Source: Mycobacterium sp. 852014-50255_SCH5639931 (GTDB lineage Bacteria > Actinomycetota > Actinomycetes > Mycobacteriales > Mycobacteriaceae). Taken from it: 64,000 bases of DNA. The translations under genes and the position numbers were made by a program. Location of the stretch: NCBI RefSeq assembly GCF_001665605.1, contig NZ_LZSV01000024.1, forward strand, positions 175,812-239,811, in the 5' to 3' direction. Position 1 is the first letter of the stretch. Every line of letters starts with the position of its first letter. Shown here piece by piece: positions 1-12,417 of the stretch. The notes below the pieces were generated by a model, which ran no database searches, was not told where the DNA came from, and saw only the letters and a list, made by a program, of their open reading frames with translations.

Positions 1-10
1 CTGGGGCTCG

Positions 11-784
11 GTGGAGTGGACGAACCTCGTCACGCTGTACCTGCGCGCCTACGAAAGCCGTTCCCCCCGACCAATTTTGGGCGACAGGGCGGCCGCGGAG
101 GCGGTGGACCGGATCGCCTACGACTTCAAGAGGATCCATCGCAGCTCGCTGCCGGTGTCGAACCAATACCTGGTCGCGTTGCGGGCGAAAGCGCTCGATG
201 ACTGGTGCGCGGACTTCTTGCGGCGTCACCCCGACGCGGTGGTCCTGCACCTGGGTTGCGGCCTCGATGGGCGCGCCTTCCGGCTCGCCGTGCCGCATTC
301 GGTTTCGTGGTTCGACATCGACCTACCCGGTGTCATCGAGCTGCGGCGGCGACTCTACGACGACACGGAGTCCTACCGGATGATCGGCTCGTCGGTGAGC
401 GATCCGAAGTGGCTGGAGCAGATCCCGACCGGGCGGCCCACGTTGGTGGTCGCCGAGGGCCTGCTGATGTATCTGACCGAGCAGCAGGTCCGCGTGTTGC
501 TGCAGCGGCTCACCGATCGATTCGATTGCGGCGAAATGCAATTCGACACGCTCTCCGCTCTGGCGCCGCTGCTGTCGAAGCTTTTCACCAGGGGGATCAT
601 CAAGTGGGGCATCCACGACGCGCGGGTGCTACAGACGTGGAACCCGAGGCTGCGGTTGGTCGAGCAGGCGCCCGCGCTGGCGGGCTACCGGGAAATCGAA
701 TCGACGGCGGTGCGGTGGATGTACAAGCTGACGTGCGCATCGCCCGGCGGCAAGTACGACGTGCTGAACCGCTTCGAGTTCTAA
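11..784 (+). CDS. SAM-dependent O-methyltransferase (LCM/TcmP-like)
   Basis: Class I methyltransferase of the leucine carboxyl methyltransferase type, which transfers a methyl group from S-adenosylmethionine to an oxygen (usually a carboxylate) of an unknown acceptor. Visible features are the SAM-binding loop LGCGLDGR at residues 81-88 and the acidic loop WFDIDLP at about 100-106, followed by VVAEGLLMYL, a signature of this family. The GTG at base 11 gives 257 residues, slightly short for the family. The frame stays open to the window edge, so the true start may lie further left. It converges on the nitronate monooxygenase gene, with stops only 4 bp apart. The substrate is unknown; many mycobacterial paralogues exist. 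Confidence 0.85.
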   Translation: MEWTNLVTLYLRAYESRSPRPILGDRAAAEAVDRIAYDFKRIHRSSLPVSNQYLVALRAKALDDWCADFLRRHPDAVVLHLGCGLDGRAFRLAVPHSVSWFDIDLPGVIELRRRLYDDTESYRMIGSSVSDPKWLEQIPTGRPTLVVAEGLLMYLTEQQVRVLLQRLTDRFDCGEMQFDTLSALAPLLSKLFTRGIIKWGIHDARVLQTWNPRLRLVEQAPALAGYREIESTAVRWMYKLTCASPGGKYDVLNRFEF

Positions 785-788
785 GGCG

Positions 789-4770
<3,982 letters not shown>

Positions 4771-4887
4771 TATTTCGCGAGCGAGGGTAACCTACTTGTG
4801 AAAATTTTTCGAAGGTCGTGAAATTGGTTCTGTCTCCGCAGTGCGGACGCCGCCTCTGGCGAGCCATGGACCGACAGGAGGCCAGTC

Positions 4888-5136
4888 ATGAATCTCAAGA
4901 AACTCGCAGGTAAGGCCATCGTCACCGGTGCATTGAGCGCGGCGGCACTGGGCCTCGGAACCGGGATGGCACAGGCCCACCCCGGACCGTGGCCGCCGCC
5001 AGTTCCGCCGGGTCCGCACGTGGTCGACAATGGTCACTGGAATCCGCTGCCGCCTGGGCAGGTCAAGCAGATTTGTCCCTGGCAGGCGCCGCCCGGGCAT
5101 TGGGTTGGTGGCCCGCACGGTGTTCCCTGCACCTGA
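4888..5136 (+). CDS. Small exported Pro/Gly-rich protein
   Basis: An 82-residue protein with a basic start, a hydrophobic core and an AQA-H cleavage site around residue 30, i.e. a Sec signal peptide. The mature part is only about 52 residues. It is rich in Pro, Gly and Trp (PGPWPPPVPPG; HWNPLPPGQ) and has two cysteines (ICPW, VPCT) that could form a disulfide. A strong Shine-Dalgarno ACAGGAGG lies about 10 bp before the ATG. AT-rich sequence at 4770-4830 is a plausible promoter region. Small proteins of this look are common in mycobacterial secretomes; I know no function. Confidence 0.8.
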   Translation: MNLKKLAGKAIVTGALSAAALGLGTGMAQAHPGPWPPPVPPGPHVVDNGHWNPLPPGQVKQICPWQAPPGHWVGGPHGVPCT

Positions 5137-5263
5137 TCTCCGCACAATTTGATGCACGCTTGCCGCGCGGCGTCGCCGTGATTCCGACGAGTTCTACTGG
5201 CGAAGCCCGAATACGCTGAGCATGCCGATGCCGATGCCGAGCCAGTCCAGCCTCGTGCTCATG

Positions 5264-5917
5264 TCATGAGGACCGGCTGGCCAGCTGGGCCAATTGTGCT
5301 GCCCCCTCGGCCGTTTGGGTGGTCAGTGCGATCCGCCCGGAGCCGACCTGGTCCTCGATGATCGGGGCCTCCAGAACGAGATTGTCGCGGATGAAGGCCA
5401 CGTGGTCCTTCAGGTGCGAGGCGGTGTAGGACGCCCATGCGGTTGCCGACGGCGGGTCCAGGGTCAGGGTCACGTCGTAGAAACCCGCGGCCAGTGACTT
5501 CGGTGGGTCGACGTGTATCAATCCGAGCTGCATGCTCTCCGGACCCAGCATGTACAAGGTGGTCCGCCCGACATCACAGGTGGTCAGCGCATCGGTCGGT
5601 GCCACCACGTGGTCGGTGGCCGGGCACTTCTCCGGGGTGGTCGGCTGAGACTTCGTCACCGGCCGGACGGGCAGCGGCGCAATCTTCACAATCGGCGCGG
5701 GCAATGCGGTTGTGGTGGGCGCCGGGGCGGTGCTGGCAGTGGTGGTCGACGTGGTGGGTGCGGCCTGATGCCGCGTCGGCTGGCAGCCGCAGAGCAGCGC
5801 CCCGAACAGGCCGGCGCACGCGAGCCAGGCGGCGATGACGCGCCCGCGGCGGCGCGTGCAGCGATGCCTCACCACGCCCTCTGTCTGATCACTCCGACGT
5901 CCAATCATCCGACCCAT
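5264..5917 (-). CDS. Lipoprotein with SecD-like P1-head domain
   Basis: Probable cell-envelope lipoprotein. A basic N-terminus (RHRCTRRRGR) and a hydrophobic helix end in the lipobox LLCGC. A Thr/Pro/Ala-rich linker of about 35 residues follows, then a folded domain. The last 80 residues (YDVTLTLDPPSATAWASYT ... APIIEDQVGSGRIALTTQT ... AAQLAQLA) follow the pattern of the SecD/SecDF periplasmic P1-head subdomain, including the xAPxI..P/V..GR segment. No SecD membrane domain is present. The start is uncertain: ATG at 5917 was chosen, but a GTG at 5935, an ATG at 5908 and a GTG nearer the signal helix are possible. Confidence 0.75.
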   Translation of the reverse strand: MGRMIGRRSDQTEGVVRHRCTRRRGRVIAAWLACAGLFGALLCGCQPTRHQAAPTTSTTTASTAPAPTTTALPAPIVKIAPLPVRPVTKSQPTTPEKCPATDHVVAPTDALTTCDVGRTTLYMLGPESMQLGLIHVDPPKSLAAGFYDVTLTLDPPSATAWASYTASHLKDHVAFIRDNLVLEAPIIEDQVGSGRIALTTQTAEGAAQLAQLASRSS

Positions 5918-6056
5918 TGTTCCAGTCGGACACACGCCGTCACGCCGTTGTCTGATCGTCGTTGCGTCGCAGACGTTTTCGTGCGGGGCGGGGAAAGTCC
6001 CACTTGGTGGCCCGCCTGCCCGCCGTCATGGGCGATCACATCGCCCTTTACCGACA

Positions 6057-6072
6057 CTACGAATATAGAGTA
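6057..6072 (+). promoter_or_regulatory. Shared element A1 upstream of tetR
   Basis: The sequence CTACGAATATAGAGTA lies 25 bp before the TetR gene start at 6098. The same element, with 14 of 16 identical bases, sits at 6841-6856 before the P450 operon. TATAGA inside it could act as a -10 hexamer. This suggests a common promoter or operator for the regulator and the operon. Confidence 0.5.
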
Positions 6073-6074
6073 AG

Positions 6075-6089
6075 GTCTCGGTCCGAGAC
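6075..6089. promoter_or_regulatory. Inverted repeat (operator-like) before tetR
   Basis: Perfect 7-bp arms GTCTCGG and CCGAGAC are separated by one T. The repeat lies directly downstream of element A1 and ends 8 bp before the TetR start codon. Position and symmetry fit an autoregulatory TetR operator; that is inference. Confidence 0.5.
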
Positions 6090-6097
6090 GGATCGCC

Positions 6098-6775
6098 ATG
6101 GACAAACGCCGAAAACCTAATCCCGGGGAGCGCCGCCGCGACTTGTGCGATGTGGCGATTCAGTTGTTGGCCGACGACGGGGCCAAGGGATTGAGCCACC
6201 TCAAAGTCGACCGCAAAGCCGGCGTGCCCGACGGCACCACGTCGTTCTACTTCCGCACCCGCTCGGCGCTGCTGCGCGCCGTGGCCGAGCGGTTGGCCGA
6301 GCTCGACCTCGCCGAGCTGCAATCGGTGGCGGACAGCTCGGCCGAGCGGAAAAACGATGCCTCACCCTCACGGTTGTCGCAGGTGGTCATTCAGGCCGCA
6401 AGCGACCCGCAGTTGTCGCGGACCAAAGCCCGATACGAGCTGACGATGCAAGCCACTCGCGACCCGTCGCTCGCCGCGATCTTGCAGCAGGCCACAGACG
6501 AGTTCACCAAGCTGCACCGGGAGATCCTCGTGCAACTGATGCCGCACGGCGCAGACCTGGAACCGGCGGTGGTCGAGGATCTCAGCAACGTCACGCTGAC
6601 GTTCATCAACGGCCTGTTGCAGCGGCTCGCCCATGGCGACCGGCTCATCGATACCGCGGAGCAGTTGGATGGGATCTTGTCCGCGATTGCGGCGGGGATT
6701 CTCAAGAGTCCGAACAAGGGGCGCCTGACACGGAGCGACGGCGTGCCACCAGCGCGCCGCGGCGGATCCGGGTGA
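6098..6775 (+). CDS. TetR family transcriptional regulator
   Basis: A 225-residue TetR-type repressor. The N-terminal helix-turn-helix spans about residues 10-57 (GERRRDLCDVAIQLLADDG; LSHLKVDRKAGVPDGTTSFY), ending in the typical YF.TR.ALL segment. The rest is the helical ligand-binding domain, with no family that I can name. The ATG at 6098 follows an inverted repeat at 6075-6089 and element A1 at 6057-6072, which recurs before the P450 operon 250 bp downstream. It is therefore the likely regulator of itself and of the 7-14 kb operon, possibly responding to an acyl-CoA or pathway substrate. Confidence 0.9.
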   Translation: MDKRRKPNPGERRRDLCDVAIQLLADDGAKGLSHLKVDRKAGVPDGTTSFYFRTRSALLRAVAERLAELDLAELQSVADSSAERKNDASPSRLSQVVIQAASDPQLSRTKARYELTMQATRDPSLAAILQQATDEFTKLHREILVQLMPHGADLEPAVVEDLSNVTLTFINGLLQRLAHGDRLIDTAEQLDGILSAIAAGILKSPNKGRLTRSDGVPPARRGGSG

Positions 6776-6840
6776 GCGTGCGGGGCCGGACACGGAGTGC
6801 GTGGCTCTGGCTCTTGCCAGGGCACCCGCTGTATGGTTCT

Positions 6841-6856
6841 CTACGAGAATAGAGTA
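6841..6856 (+). promoter_or_regulatory. Shared element A2 upstream of P450 operon
   Basis: CTACGAGAATAGAGTA differs from the element at 6057-6072 only in bases 7-8. It is embedded in two overlapping inverted repeats: TTCTC/GAGAA around TAC (6838-6850) and CTCTA/TAGAG around CGAGAA (6840-6855). It sits about 170 bp before the P450 start, so the operon would have a fairly long leader or a second promoter. Likely operator or promoter of the 7-14 kb operon. Confidence 0.45.
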
Positions 6857-7026
6857 GAGCCACGTTCGCGGGCCGCTTCAGCCAAAACCCGTGAGCAACT
6901 GCGAACAATGCAATTAAGCGGAGTGTATAAATTGGCCGAGCCCGATCCGGCGCTGACAGACCGGCGGCGCCGGCTCTGTTGCAGGGGGCGTAGGTACCCG
7001 GAAATGTCTGCAGTAGGAGGGATTTC

Positions 7027-8229
7027 GTGACGGCGAGCACCGATAGCCATGTTCGTTTCGACCCATATGATGTCGAGTTGATTGCCGACCCATATCCCAT
7101 GTTCAAACGCCTGCGTGACGAGGCGCCGCTTTACTACAACTCCGAATACGACTTCTACGCGCTGAGCCGATTCGCCGATGTAAACAAGGCAATCATCGAC
7201 TACGGCACTTACAGCTCCGCTCGAGGCGTGATCATGGAACTGATCAAGGCCAACCTCGAGATCCCGTCAGGCATGTTGATCTTCGAAGACCCGCCGATCC
7301 ACGACGTGCACCGCAAGCTGCTGTCGCGCATGTTCACCCCCCGCAAGATCGCGGCGTTGGAGCCGATGATCCGCGAGTTCTGCGCGCAATCGCTGGACCC
7401 ACTGGTGGGGTCGGGGCGGTTCGACTTCGTCTCCGACCTGGGCGCGATCATGCCGATGAAGGTCATCAGCGCACTGCTCGGGATTCCCGAAGAAGATCAG
7501 GAGTACATCCGCGATCGCGGCAATGCCCAGCTACGCACCGAGCCCGGCAAGCCGATGAGTGCCGCCGAGCACGGCTTGTCAGTAGGCGAGCAGTTCGAGG
7601 CCTATATCGACTGGCGTGCCGACAATCCGTCCGACGACATCATGACCGAGCTGCTGAACGTCGAGTTCGTCGACGAGACCGGCACGACGCGGCGACTGAG
7701 GCGCGAGGAGATCTTGGTCTACCTCAACGTGGTGGCCGGCGCGGGAAACGAAACGACAACGCGGCTTATCGGTTGGGCGGGCAAAGTTCTCGCGGAGCAC
7801 CCCGACCAGCGTCGCGAGCTCGTCGAGAACCCCGGACTAATCCCGCAGGCAATCGAGGAGCTGCTGCGCTTCGAGCCTCCCGCGCCGCACATGGCACGCT
7901 ATGTGACTCGCGACGTCAGCCTCTATGGCCAGACGGTGCCGGAAGGCAGCGTGATGCTGATGCTGATTGGGGCGGCCTGCCGCGACGAGCGACAGTTTGG
8001 GCCCGACGCGGGCGAATTCAACATTCATCGCGCCGCCCGGCCGCACCTCACGTTCAGCGTCGGCGCCCACTTCTGCTTGGGTTCGGCGCTGGCCCGGCTG
8101 GAAGGCCGTGTCGCCCTCGAGGAGATCCTCAAGCGGTTCCCGGAGTGGGAGCCTGATCTGGCCAACGCCACGCTCAGCCCGACGTCGTCGGTGCGGGGCT
8201 GGGAAACCCTGCCCACCGTGGTGCCCTAA
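7027..8229 (+). CDS. Cytochrome P450
   Basis: A 400-residue soluble bacterial P450. The I-helix oxygen-activation motif is AGAGNETT, the ExxR helix lies in EELLRF, and the heme loop FSVGAHFCLG places the axial cysteine at residue 350. The GTG start follows a strong AGGAGGG six bases away. It is the first gene of a packed operon and its stop overlaps the start of the mycofactocin-type SDR by one base. This suggests hydroxylation of a substrate to an alcohol that the SDR then oxidises. The P450 family number cannot be assigned by eye. Confidence 0.95.
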   Translation: MTASTDSHVRFDPYDVELIADPYPMFKRLRDEAPLYYNSEYDFYALSRFADVNKAIIDYGTYSSARGVIMELIKANLEIPSGMLIFEDPPIHDVHRKLLSRMFTPRKIAALEPMIREFCAQSLDPLVGSGRFDFVSDLGAIMPMKVISALLGIPEEDQEYIRDRGNAQLRTEPGKPMSAAEHGLSVGEQFEAYIDWRADNPSDDIMTELLNVEFVDETGTTRRLRREEILVYLNVVAGAGNETTTRLIGWAGKVLAEHPDQRRELVENPGLIPQAIEELLRFEPPAPHMARYVTRDVSLYGQTVPEGSVMLMLIGAACRDERQFGPDAGEFNIHRAARPHLTFSVGAHFCLGSALARLEGRVALEEILKRFPEWEPDLANATLSPTSSVRGWETLPTVVP

Positions 8230-9065
8230 TGACCGGCCGCGTCGAGGGCAAAGTCGCGTTCGTCAGCGGCGCCGCCCGCGGTCAGGGCCGCAGCCACGCG
8301 GTGCGCTTGGCGCAAGAGGGCGCCGACATCGTCGCGATCGACGTCTGCGGACCGATCGAGAACCTGGCTTATCCGCACTCGACGCCGGAGGACCTCGCCG
8401 AGACGGCCGACTTGGTCAAAGCTCAGGATCGCCGCATCGTCACCGCGCAGGTAGACGTCCGCGACTACGACGCGCTGAAATCCGCCGTGGACGCCGGTGT
8501 GGAACAACTCGGGCGGCTCGACATCATCGTCGCGAACGCGGGCGTGGGTACCGACGGCCGGAAGCTGCACAAGATCCGGGAGAACGTCTGGCAGGACATG
8601 ATCGACATCAACCTGAGCGGCGTCTGGCATACGGTCAAAGCGGGCGTACCACACCTACTTGCGGGTGGTCGCGGCGGATCGATCGTGCTCACCAGCTCGG
8701 TCGGCGGGCGCAAGGCCTACCCGAACACCGGCCACTACATCGCCGCCAAGCACGGCGTCATCGGCCTGATGCGTGCATTCGCCGTCGAGCTGGGCCAGCA
8801 CATGATCCGCGTCAACGCCGTGCTACCCACCCAGGTGAGCACCACGATGGTGATGAACGACAACACATTCCGGCTGTTTCGCCCGGACCTGGAAAATCCG
8901 GGCCCCGACGACTTCGCCCCCATATCCCAGATGATGCACACCCTGCCGGTGCCCTGGGTGGACGCCGTGGACATCAGCAACGCGGTCCTGTTCCTCGCCT
9001 CTGACGAATCTCGTTATGTCACCGGCGTTTCGCTTCCCGTCGACGCGGGCAGCTTGCTCAAATAG
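8229..9065 (+). CDS. Mycofactocin-coupled SDR family oxidoreductase
   Basis: A 278-residue short-chain dehydrogenase. GAARGQG at residues 14-20 replaces the usual TGxxxGxG. The long insertion after the second strand (IDVCGPIENLAYPHSTPEDL) is typical of the TIGR03971 class, whose members hold NAD(H) tightly and hand electrons to mycofactocin. The NAG motif, SSVGG serine and YIAAK catalytic Tyr/Lys are all present. The start overlaps the P450 stop by one base (TAATG). Probable role: oxidation of an alcohol made by the P450. The mycofactocin assignment rests on recognising family sequence; no mft genes are in this window. Confidence 0.9.
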   Translation: MTGRVEGKVAFVSGAARGQGRSHAVRLAQEGADIVAIDVCGPIENLAYPHSTPEDLAETADLVKAQDRRIVTAQVDVRDYDALKSAVDAGVEQLGRLDIIVANAGVGTDGRKLHKIRENVWQDMIDINLSGVWHTVKAGVPHLLAGGRGGSIVLTSSVGGRKAYPNTGHYIAAKHGVIGLMRAFAVELGQHMIRVNAVLPTQVSTTMVMNDNTFRLFRPDLENPGPDDFAPISQMMHTLPVPWVDAVDISNAVLFLASDESRYVTGVSLPVDAGSLLK

Positions 9066-9095
9066 GCGCTAGTTCAAGAGAAGTTGGAGAAGATT

Positions 9096-10064
9096 ATGCC
9101 TGAATACGACTACGAAGAAATGAAAAAAGAAGCCGAGCAGTACATCAAGTTCGAGAAGGACAAGAAGAATCGGATCGCCTACATCACCTTCAACCGCCCC
9201 GAGGAGCTCAACTCCACCACCTTGGGTATGCGGCAGAACTACGCCGACCTGATCCACAAGTGCAACGTGGACGACGACGTCAAGGTCGTCGTGATCCGTG
9301 GCGAGGGAGATGATTTCGGAAGCGGTGGCGACCTGCCCGAGCAGCGGGGAATGCTGGAGAACCCCGGCATGCCACTGCTGCACGAGCTGGCCATCAACGA
9401 TGACGACGTCAAGTACCCGCCCGGCGGATCGTATCGCTACCTGTCGACCGTCACCGACTTCTACGCCAAGGCCCGCGCGGGAAACCGCCCCCTGCAGGAG
9501 CTGCGCAAGATCAGCATCATCGAGGCCAAGGGCTACTGCTACGGCTGGCACTTCTACCAGGCCGGCGACGCCGACCTGGTGGTCTCTTCCGACGACGCCC
9601 TCTTCGGCCACCCGGCGTTTCGCTACGTGGGTTGGGGACCGCGCCTGTGGTGGTGGGCCGAGACGATGGGCCTGCGCAAGTTCTCCGAAATGCTCTTCAC
9701 CGGAAGGCCGTTCAGCGCCAAGGAGATGTACGAGTGCGGCTTCGTCAACAGCGTGGTGCCGCGCGAGAAGCTGGAAGAAGAGACGCTGAAGTACGCGATG
9801 GCTTGCTCGCGTTCCCGCCCGACCGACACCGTCGCGGTGCAGAAGACCTTCCTGGAGCTCTACAAGCAGCACAAGGGTGAATACTTCGGCAGCCTGCTCA
9901 CCGGCATGGTCGAGGGGATGCTGCCGATGATTCAAAACGACGCGGAGGAAGTGGACCTGACCGCGGGCACCTTCGAGAAGGGCCTCAACAACGTGGTGAA
10001 GGACAACGACCTGAACTTCCCGCCGGAGTGGCGCCTGAGCCGCTCGGGACGCGCGAAGCCCTGA
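9096..10064 (+). CDS. Crotonase-fold protein (enoyl-CoA hydratase/isomerase family)
   Basis: A 322-residue crotonase-superfamily protein with an N-terminal extension of about 20 charged residues. The fold is clear (RIAYITFNRPEELNS; VVVIRGEGDDFGSGGD; DADLVVSSDDALFGHPAF; FTGRPFSAKEMYECGFVN). At the second oxyanion/acid loop the usual GGGxE reads GYCYGWHFYQAG, so the first catalytic Glu of hydratases is missing. It may therefore catalyse a non-hydratase crotonase reaction such as C-C cleavage. The ATG at 9096 was preferred over TTG 9084 because GGAGA lies correctly before it. It is 30 bp after the SDR and 19 bp before the CoA-transferase, within one operon. Confidence 0.9.
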   Translation: MPEYDYEEMKKEAEQYIKFEKDKKNRIAYITFNRPEELNSTTLGMRQNYADLIHKCNVDDDVKVVVIRGEGDDFGSGGDLPEQRGMLENPGMPLLHELAINDDDVKYPPGGSYRYLSTVTDFYAKARAGNRPLQELRKISIIEAKGYCYGWHFYQAGDADLVVSSDDALFGHPAFRYVGWGPRLWWWAETMGLRKFSEMLFTGRPFSAKEMYECGFVNSVVPREKLEEETLKYAMACSRSRPTDTVAVQKTFLELYKQHKGEYFGSLLTGMVEGMLPMIQNDAEEVDLTAGTFEKGLNNVVKDNDLNFPPEWRLSRSGRAKP

Positions 10065-10083
10065 CCGTTTTGGGAGAGCTCGC

Positions 10084-12417
10084 ATGTCGGCGCTGACGGG
10101 TTTCCGGGTCGTCGAGCTGGCCGGGTCCGTGGCGGGGGAGTACTGCGGAAAGTTGTTGGCCGACTTCGGCGCCGAGATCCTCAAGGTCGAGGCGCCGGAG
10201 TCCGGCAGCCCGACGCGGGCGATGGCTCCCATCGTCGCCGACGGCCCCGACGGCAGCGGGCTGTTCGCGTACCTCAACACCAACAAGCAGTCCGTCGTGC
10301 TGGATCTCGGTTCGGATGACGGCGTCGAGGCCGTCCACCGGCTCATCGGCACCGCGGACGCGGTCATCGACGACGGCGACACCGGCTGGGCGCGGCTGCA
10401 CCCGGACGTGGTGTTGTGTTCGATCACACCGTTCGGGCAGGACGCGCCCGCCGAGTTCGGCAATGCCAAGAGCATCAACGTGTTCCACGCCAGCGGTTGG
10501 GGATACCACACGCCCAGCCACCCCGACCCCGCCAAGCCGCCACTGCAGGGGCCCGGCCGGTTCCTGGCCGACTACGAAGCGGGACTGGATGCCGCGCTGT
10601 GCGTGGCGTCGGCGCTCTTCGGGCGTCTGCACAGCGGCCACGGCGATTCTATCGACATCTCCGAACACGCCGTGCTGGCCTCCCGCGCCGACTGCATCAT
10701 CGGCCGGTTCATCACCGGTGAGGTGACCGCCGAAGGCCGCCGCAGCGACTACGACCAGGCGGGCCCGGCAGCGTTTTTCGCATGCACCGACGGTTTCGTC
10801 TACCTGTACATGACCAGCCGCGCCCACTGGCTCGGCCTGAAAGAACTCATGGGCCACCCGGAGTGGCTGGATGCGTTCGACGACGACTGGCTGGAGTTTT
10901 CCGTCACCCCGGAGAAGGTGGCCGTGTTCCAGCGGGGCTTCGCCGGGTGGATCCGGGACCTTGCCAAGGACGAAGCGTCCGATCGAGCCCAACGCCTGGG
11001 TGTGCCGTTGGTGCCGGTGAACGGCGCCGCGGACCTGCATGATTCGCCGCAGTACCGGCACCGGGGTTTCTTCCAGCAGGTGCGGCACCCCGTGTTGGGC
11101 GACGCGGCTTATCCGACGGTGCCATACGCGTTCAGCGCGTCACCGGCTCGAATCACCTCCGCCGCACCGGCCCTCGGCGAGCACACCGGGCCGGTTCTGG
11201 GCCGCATCGATACCCCGCGCCCGCGGCCGCGGGTCAAGTCGGCGCAACTCAAGCCGCCCAAGGATCCGCGCGGTGGGCCGCTGCAAGGGGTTCGGGTCGT
11301 CGAGCTCACCAAGGTATGGGCCGGGCCCTACGCGGGCAAGCTGCTGGCGATGCTGGGCGCCGAGGTCATCAAGGTCGAAACCGCGGGTTTCCCCGAGGAG
11401 ATGCGCGCTTACGGCGGCACCGACATCAACCACGCGCCGTACTTCCTCAGCATCAACCCCGAAATCCTTAGTGTGGACCTCGATATCAAGTCCAGCGAGG
11501 GCATGGCGCAGCTGCGTGAGTTGATCGCCCGCAGCGACATCGTGATCAACAACCTGCGCCCGGGCGCGATGGAACGCCAAGGCTTGGGCCATGCGCAGCT
11601 GACCGAGGTCAAGGCGGACATCATCTCCGTGTCGATCAAGATGTGGGGCAACGACGGGCCGCTGGGCCACCAAACCGGTTACGCGCCATGCTTCGCCGCC
11701 CTGGCCGGGCTCGCCCCGCTGGTCGGCTATCGCGGCGGACCGCCCCTCGGGACGAGCATGCGCTACGGCGATTCGACCGTCGGTGCTGCGGCCGCGTACG
11801 CCGCGGTGGTCGCATTGCTGCATCGCGAACTCACCGGCGCCGGGCAGTTCGTCGACTTGTCGGCAGTGGAAACCCTGTCATCGATGATCGGCGACTGCCT
11901 GCTCGAGCAGGCCCTGACCGGACAAGCCTTCGTTCCCAACGGCAATGACCATCCGGACCTGTGCCCGCATGGCTGCTATCCGTGCGCGGACGGTGGCTGG
12001 ATCACGGTGGCCGTCGCCGACGACGCGCAGTGGCGCGGGTTGTGCGACGTGCTCGGCGCGGGATCGCTGGCTGGAGAACGCCGCTACGCCACCATGGAGG
12101 GGCGACGGCGCGATGCCGAGGCACTCGACGCCTGCCTCGCGCAACTCACCCGGTGCCACGCAGCCGAGCAACTGGCGGACCGCCTGCGCGCGGCGGGTGT
12201 CCCGGCCGCCAAGAGCGCCACCTCTCTCGACGTGATCGGTGATCAACGACTGTGGGCCCGCGAGCTGTATCGGTTCGTCAGCGACCATCGAGAGGGCCAG
12301 CGCCCGATCGTCGGGTCATCGTGGCGGATGGCCCGCGGCCAGGCGCGCATCGCCCGCGGCGCGCCGGACTTGGGCGAGCACACCGAGTACGTGCTACACG
12401 AGATACTGGGCGCATGA
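10084..12417 (+). CDS. Didomain CaiB/BaiF (family III) CoA-transferase
   Basis: A 777-residue protein made of two tandem family III CoA-transferase domains. Domain 1 starts at residue 4 (LTGFRVVELAGSVAGEYCGK). Domain 2 starts at about residue 399 (PLQGVRVVELTKVWAGPYAG) and repeats the same N-terminal Rossmann motif, followed by EVIKVE. Each has the Gly-rich segment before the catalytic Asp position (GHGDSIDIS in domain 1; GAGQFVDLS in domain 2). Single-domain family members are about 400 residues and work as interlocked dimers, so this fusion is an intramolecular pseudo-dimer. It probably activates the operon's acid intermediate as a CoA thioester. The next gene overlaps by 4 bp. Confidence 0.92.
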   Translation: MSALTGFRVVELAGSVAGEYCGKLLADFGAEILKVEAPESGSPTRAMAPIVADGPDGSGLFAYLNTNKQSVVLDLGSDDGVEAVHRLIGTADAVIDDGDTGWARLHPDVVLCSITPFGQDAPAEFGNAKSINVFHASGWGYHTPSHPDPAKPPLQGPGRFLADYEAGLDAALCVASALFGRLHSGHGDSIDISEHAVLASRADCIIGRFITGEVTAEGRRSDYDQAGPAAFFACTDGFVYLYMTSRAHWLGLKELMGHPEWLDAFDDDWLEFSVTPEKVAVFQRGFAGWIRDLAKDEASDRAQRLGVPLVPVNGAADLHDSPQYRHRGFFQQVRHPVLGDAAYPTVPYAFSASPARITSAAPALGEHTGPVLGRIDTPRPRPRVKSAQLKPPKDPRGGPLQGVRVVELTKVWAGPYAGKLLAMLGAEVIKVETAGFPEEMRAYGGTDINHAPYFLSINPEILSVDLDIKSSEGMAQLRELIARSDIVINNLRPGAMERQGLGHAQLTEVKADIISVSIKMWGNDGPLGHQTGYAPCFAALAGLAPLVGYRGGPPLGTSMRYGDSTVGAAAAYAAVVALLHRELTGAGQFVDLSAVETLSSMIGDCLLEQALTGQAFVPNGNDHPDLCPHGCYPCADGGWITVAVADDAQWRGLCDVLGAGSLAGERRYATMEGRRRDAEALDACLAQLTRCHAAEQLADRLRAAGVPAAKSATSLDVIGDQRLWARELYRFVSDHREGQRPIVGSSWRMARGQARIARGAPDLGEHTEYVLHEILGA

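Noticed and set aside
9069..10535. 488-codon minus-strand frame opposite the crotonase gene
   Set aside because: No motif, low-complexity antisense composition; the plus strand holds a recognisable operon gene.
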